Positions 26,629-26,630 of a stretch of 26,630 nucleotides of DNA are shown here, piece by piece. Position 1 is the first letter of the stretch. Each line of letters begins with the position of its first letter. The notes below the pieces were generated by a model. It saw only the letters and a program-made list of their open reading frames with translations. It made no database searches and was not told the DNA's origin. Source of the stretch: JACQKA01 sp964462785 (GTDB lineage Bacteria; Patescibacteriota; Minisyncoccia; Phycocordibacterales; UBA2100). The position numbers and the translations under genes are program-made. Where the stretch lies: assembly GCA_964462785.1 (NCBI GenBank), contig CAYWZA010000014.1, positions 1 through 26,630 on the forward strand, in the 5' to 3' direction.

Positions 26629-26630
26629 GT

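Noticed and set aside
1..26630. CRISPR array, insertion sequence or prophage
   Set aside because: No regularly spaced direct repeats, transposase, integrase or phage structural gene was seen on either strand.
1..26630. TGA recoding as in Gracilibacteria or Absconditabacteria
   Set aside because: Conserved genes such as gap and prfA end at TGA, and no conserved gene is interrupted by in-frame TGA.

Overview
The window looks like a chromosomal segment of an ultra-small, host-dependent bacterium of the Candidate Phyla Radiation (Patescibacteria, most likely Parcubacteria-like; inferred, no marker could be searched). The clues are short versions of universal proteins (PheS about 237 aa, RF1 330 aa, EF-Ts 193 aa), a split transketolase, an incomplete-looking sugar metabolism built on glycolysis plus the non-oxidative pentose phosphate branch, surface proteins with Ig/CARDB-like domains, very short intergenic gaps, and standard code 11 (TGA is used as stop by gap and prfA).

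Layout: 1-1.8 kb, tail of one surface protein and a complete membrane-anchored secreted protein. 1.8-9.4 kb, central carbon metabolism: gap, rpiB, rpe-like, a small membrane protein on the minus strand, the two transketolase halves, then a divergent pfkB-type kinase / class II aldolase pair followed by a 2-hydroxyacid dehydrogenase. 9.4-15.8 kb, translation and envelope genes: rplY (bL25), a coiled-coil lytic transglycosylase, rpmE (bL31), prfA, a SAM methyltransferase, rpsB, tsf, a small membrane protein, tRNA-Thr(UGU). 15.85-16.18 kb, a hairpin-rich noncoding island. 16.2-18.8 kb, an unknown protein, then a minus-strand pair: processive GT2 glycosyltransferase and membrane-tethered thioredoxin-like protein. 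18.95-22.6 kb, pheS-pheT and a C39-like cysteine peptidase. 22.7-24.7 kb, gyrB. 24.7-26.6 kb, minus-strand MOSC protein, a small unknown protein and a CARDB-type surface protein.

The most striking item is PheT: the phenylalanyl-tRNA synthetase beta subunit carries a complete NlpC/P60-type papain-fold domain (about residues 331-474, Cys363/His433/His445) inserted in frame into a loop of its B5 domain, and the next gene of the same operon encodes a second papain-fold (C39-like) cysteine peptidase. I know of no described function for such a synthetase.

The second global signal is regulatory: at least 12 genes have a TATACT-like -10 hexamer ending 6-7 nt before the start codon, which places the transcription start at the A of ATG or one base before it. 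Most central genes here therefore appear to be leaderless, whereas several accessory genes carry good Shine-Dalgarno sequences. This pattern also fixes the true start of several genes. Other points: a 128-nt element with perfect 20-bp inverted arms in front of rpmE, an inverted copy of the tRNA-Thr 3' end just behind that tRNA, and two noncoding islands sharing a GAGCGAAGCG motif.
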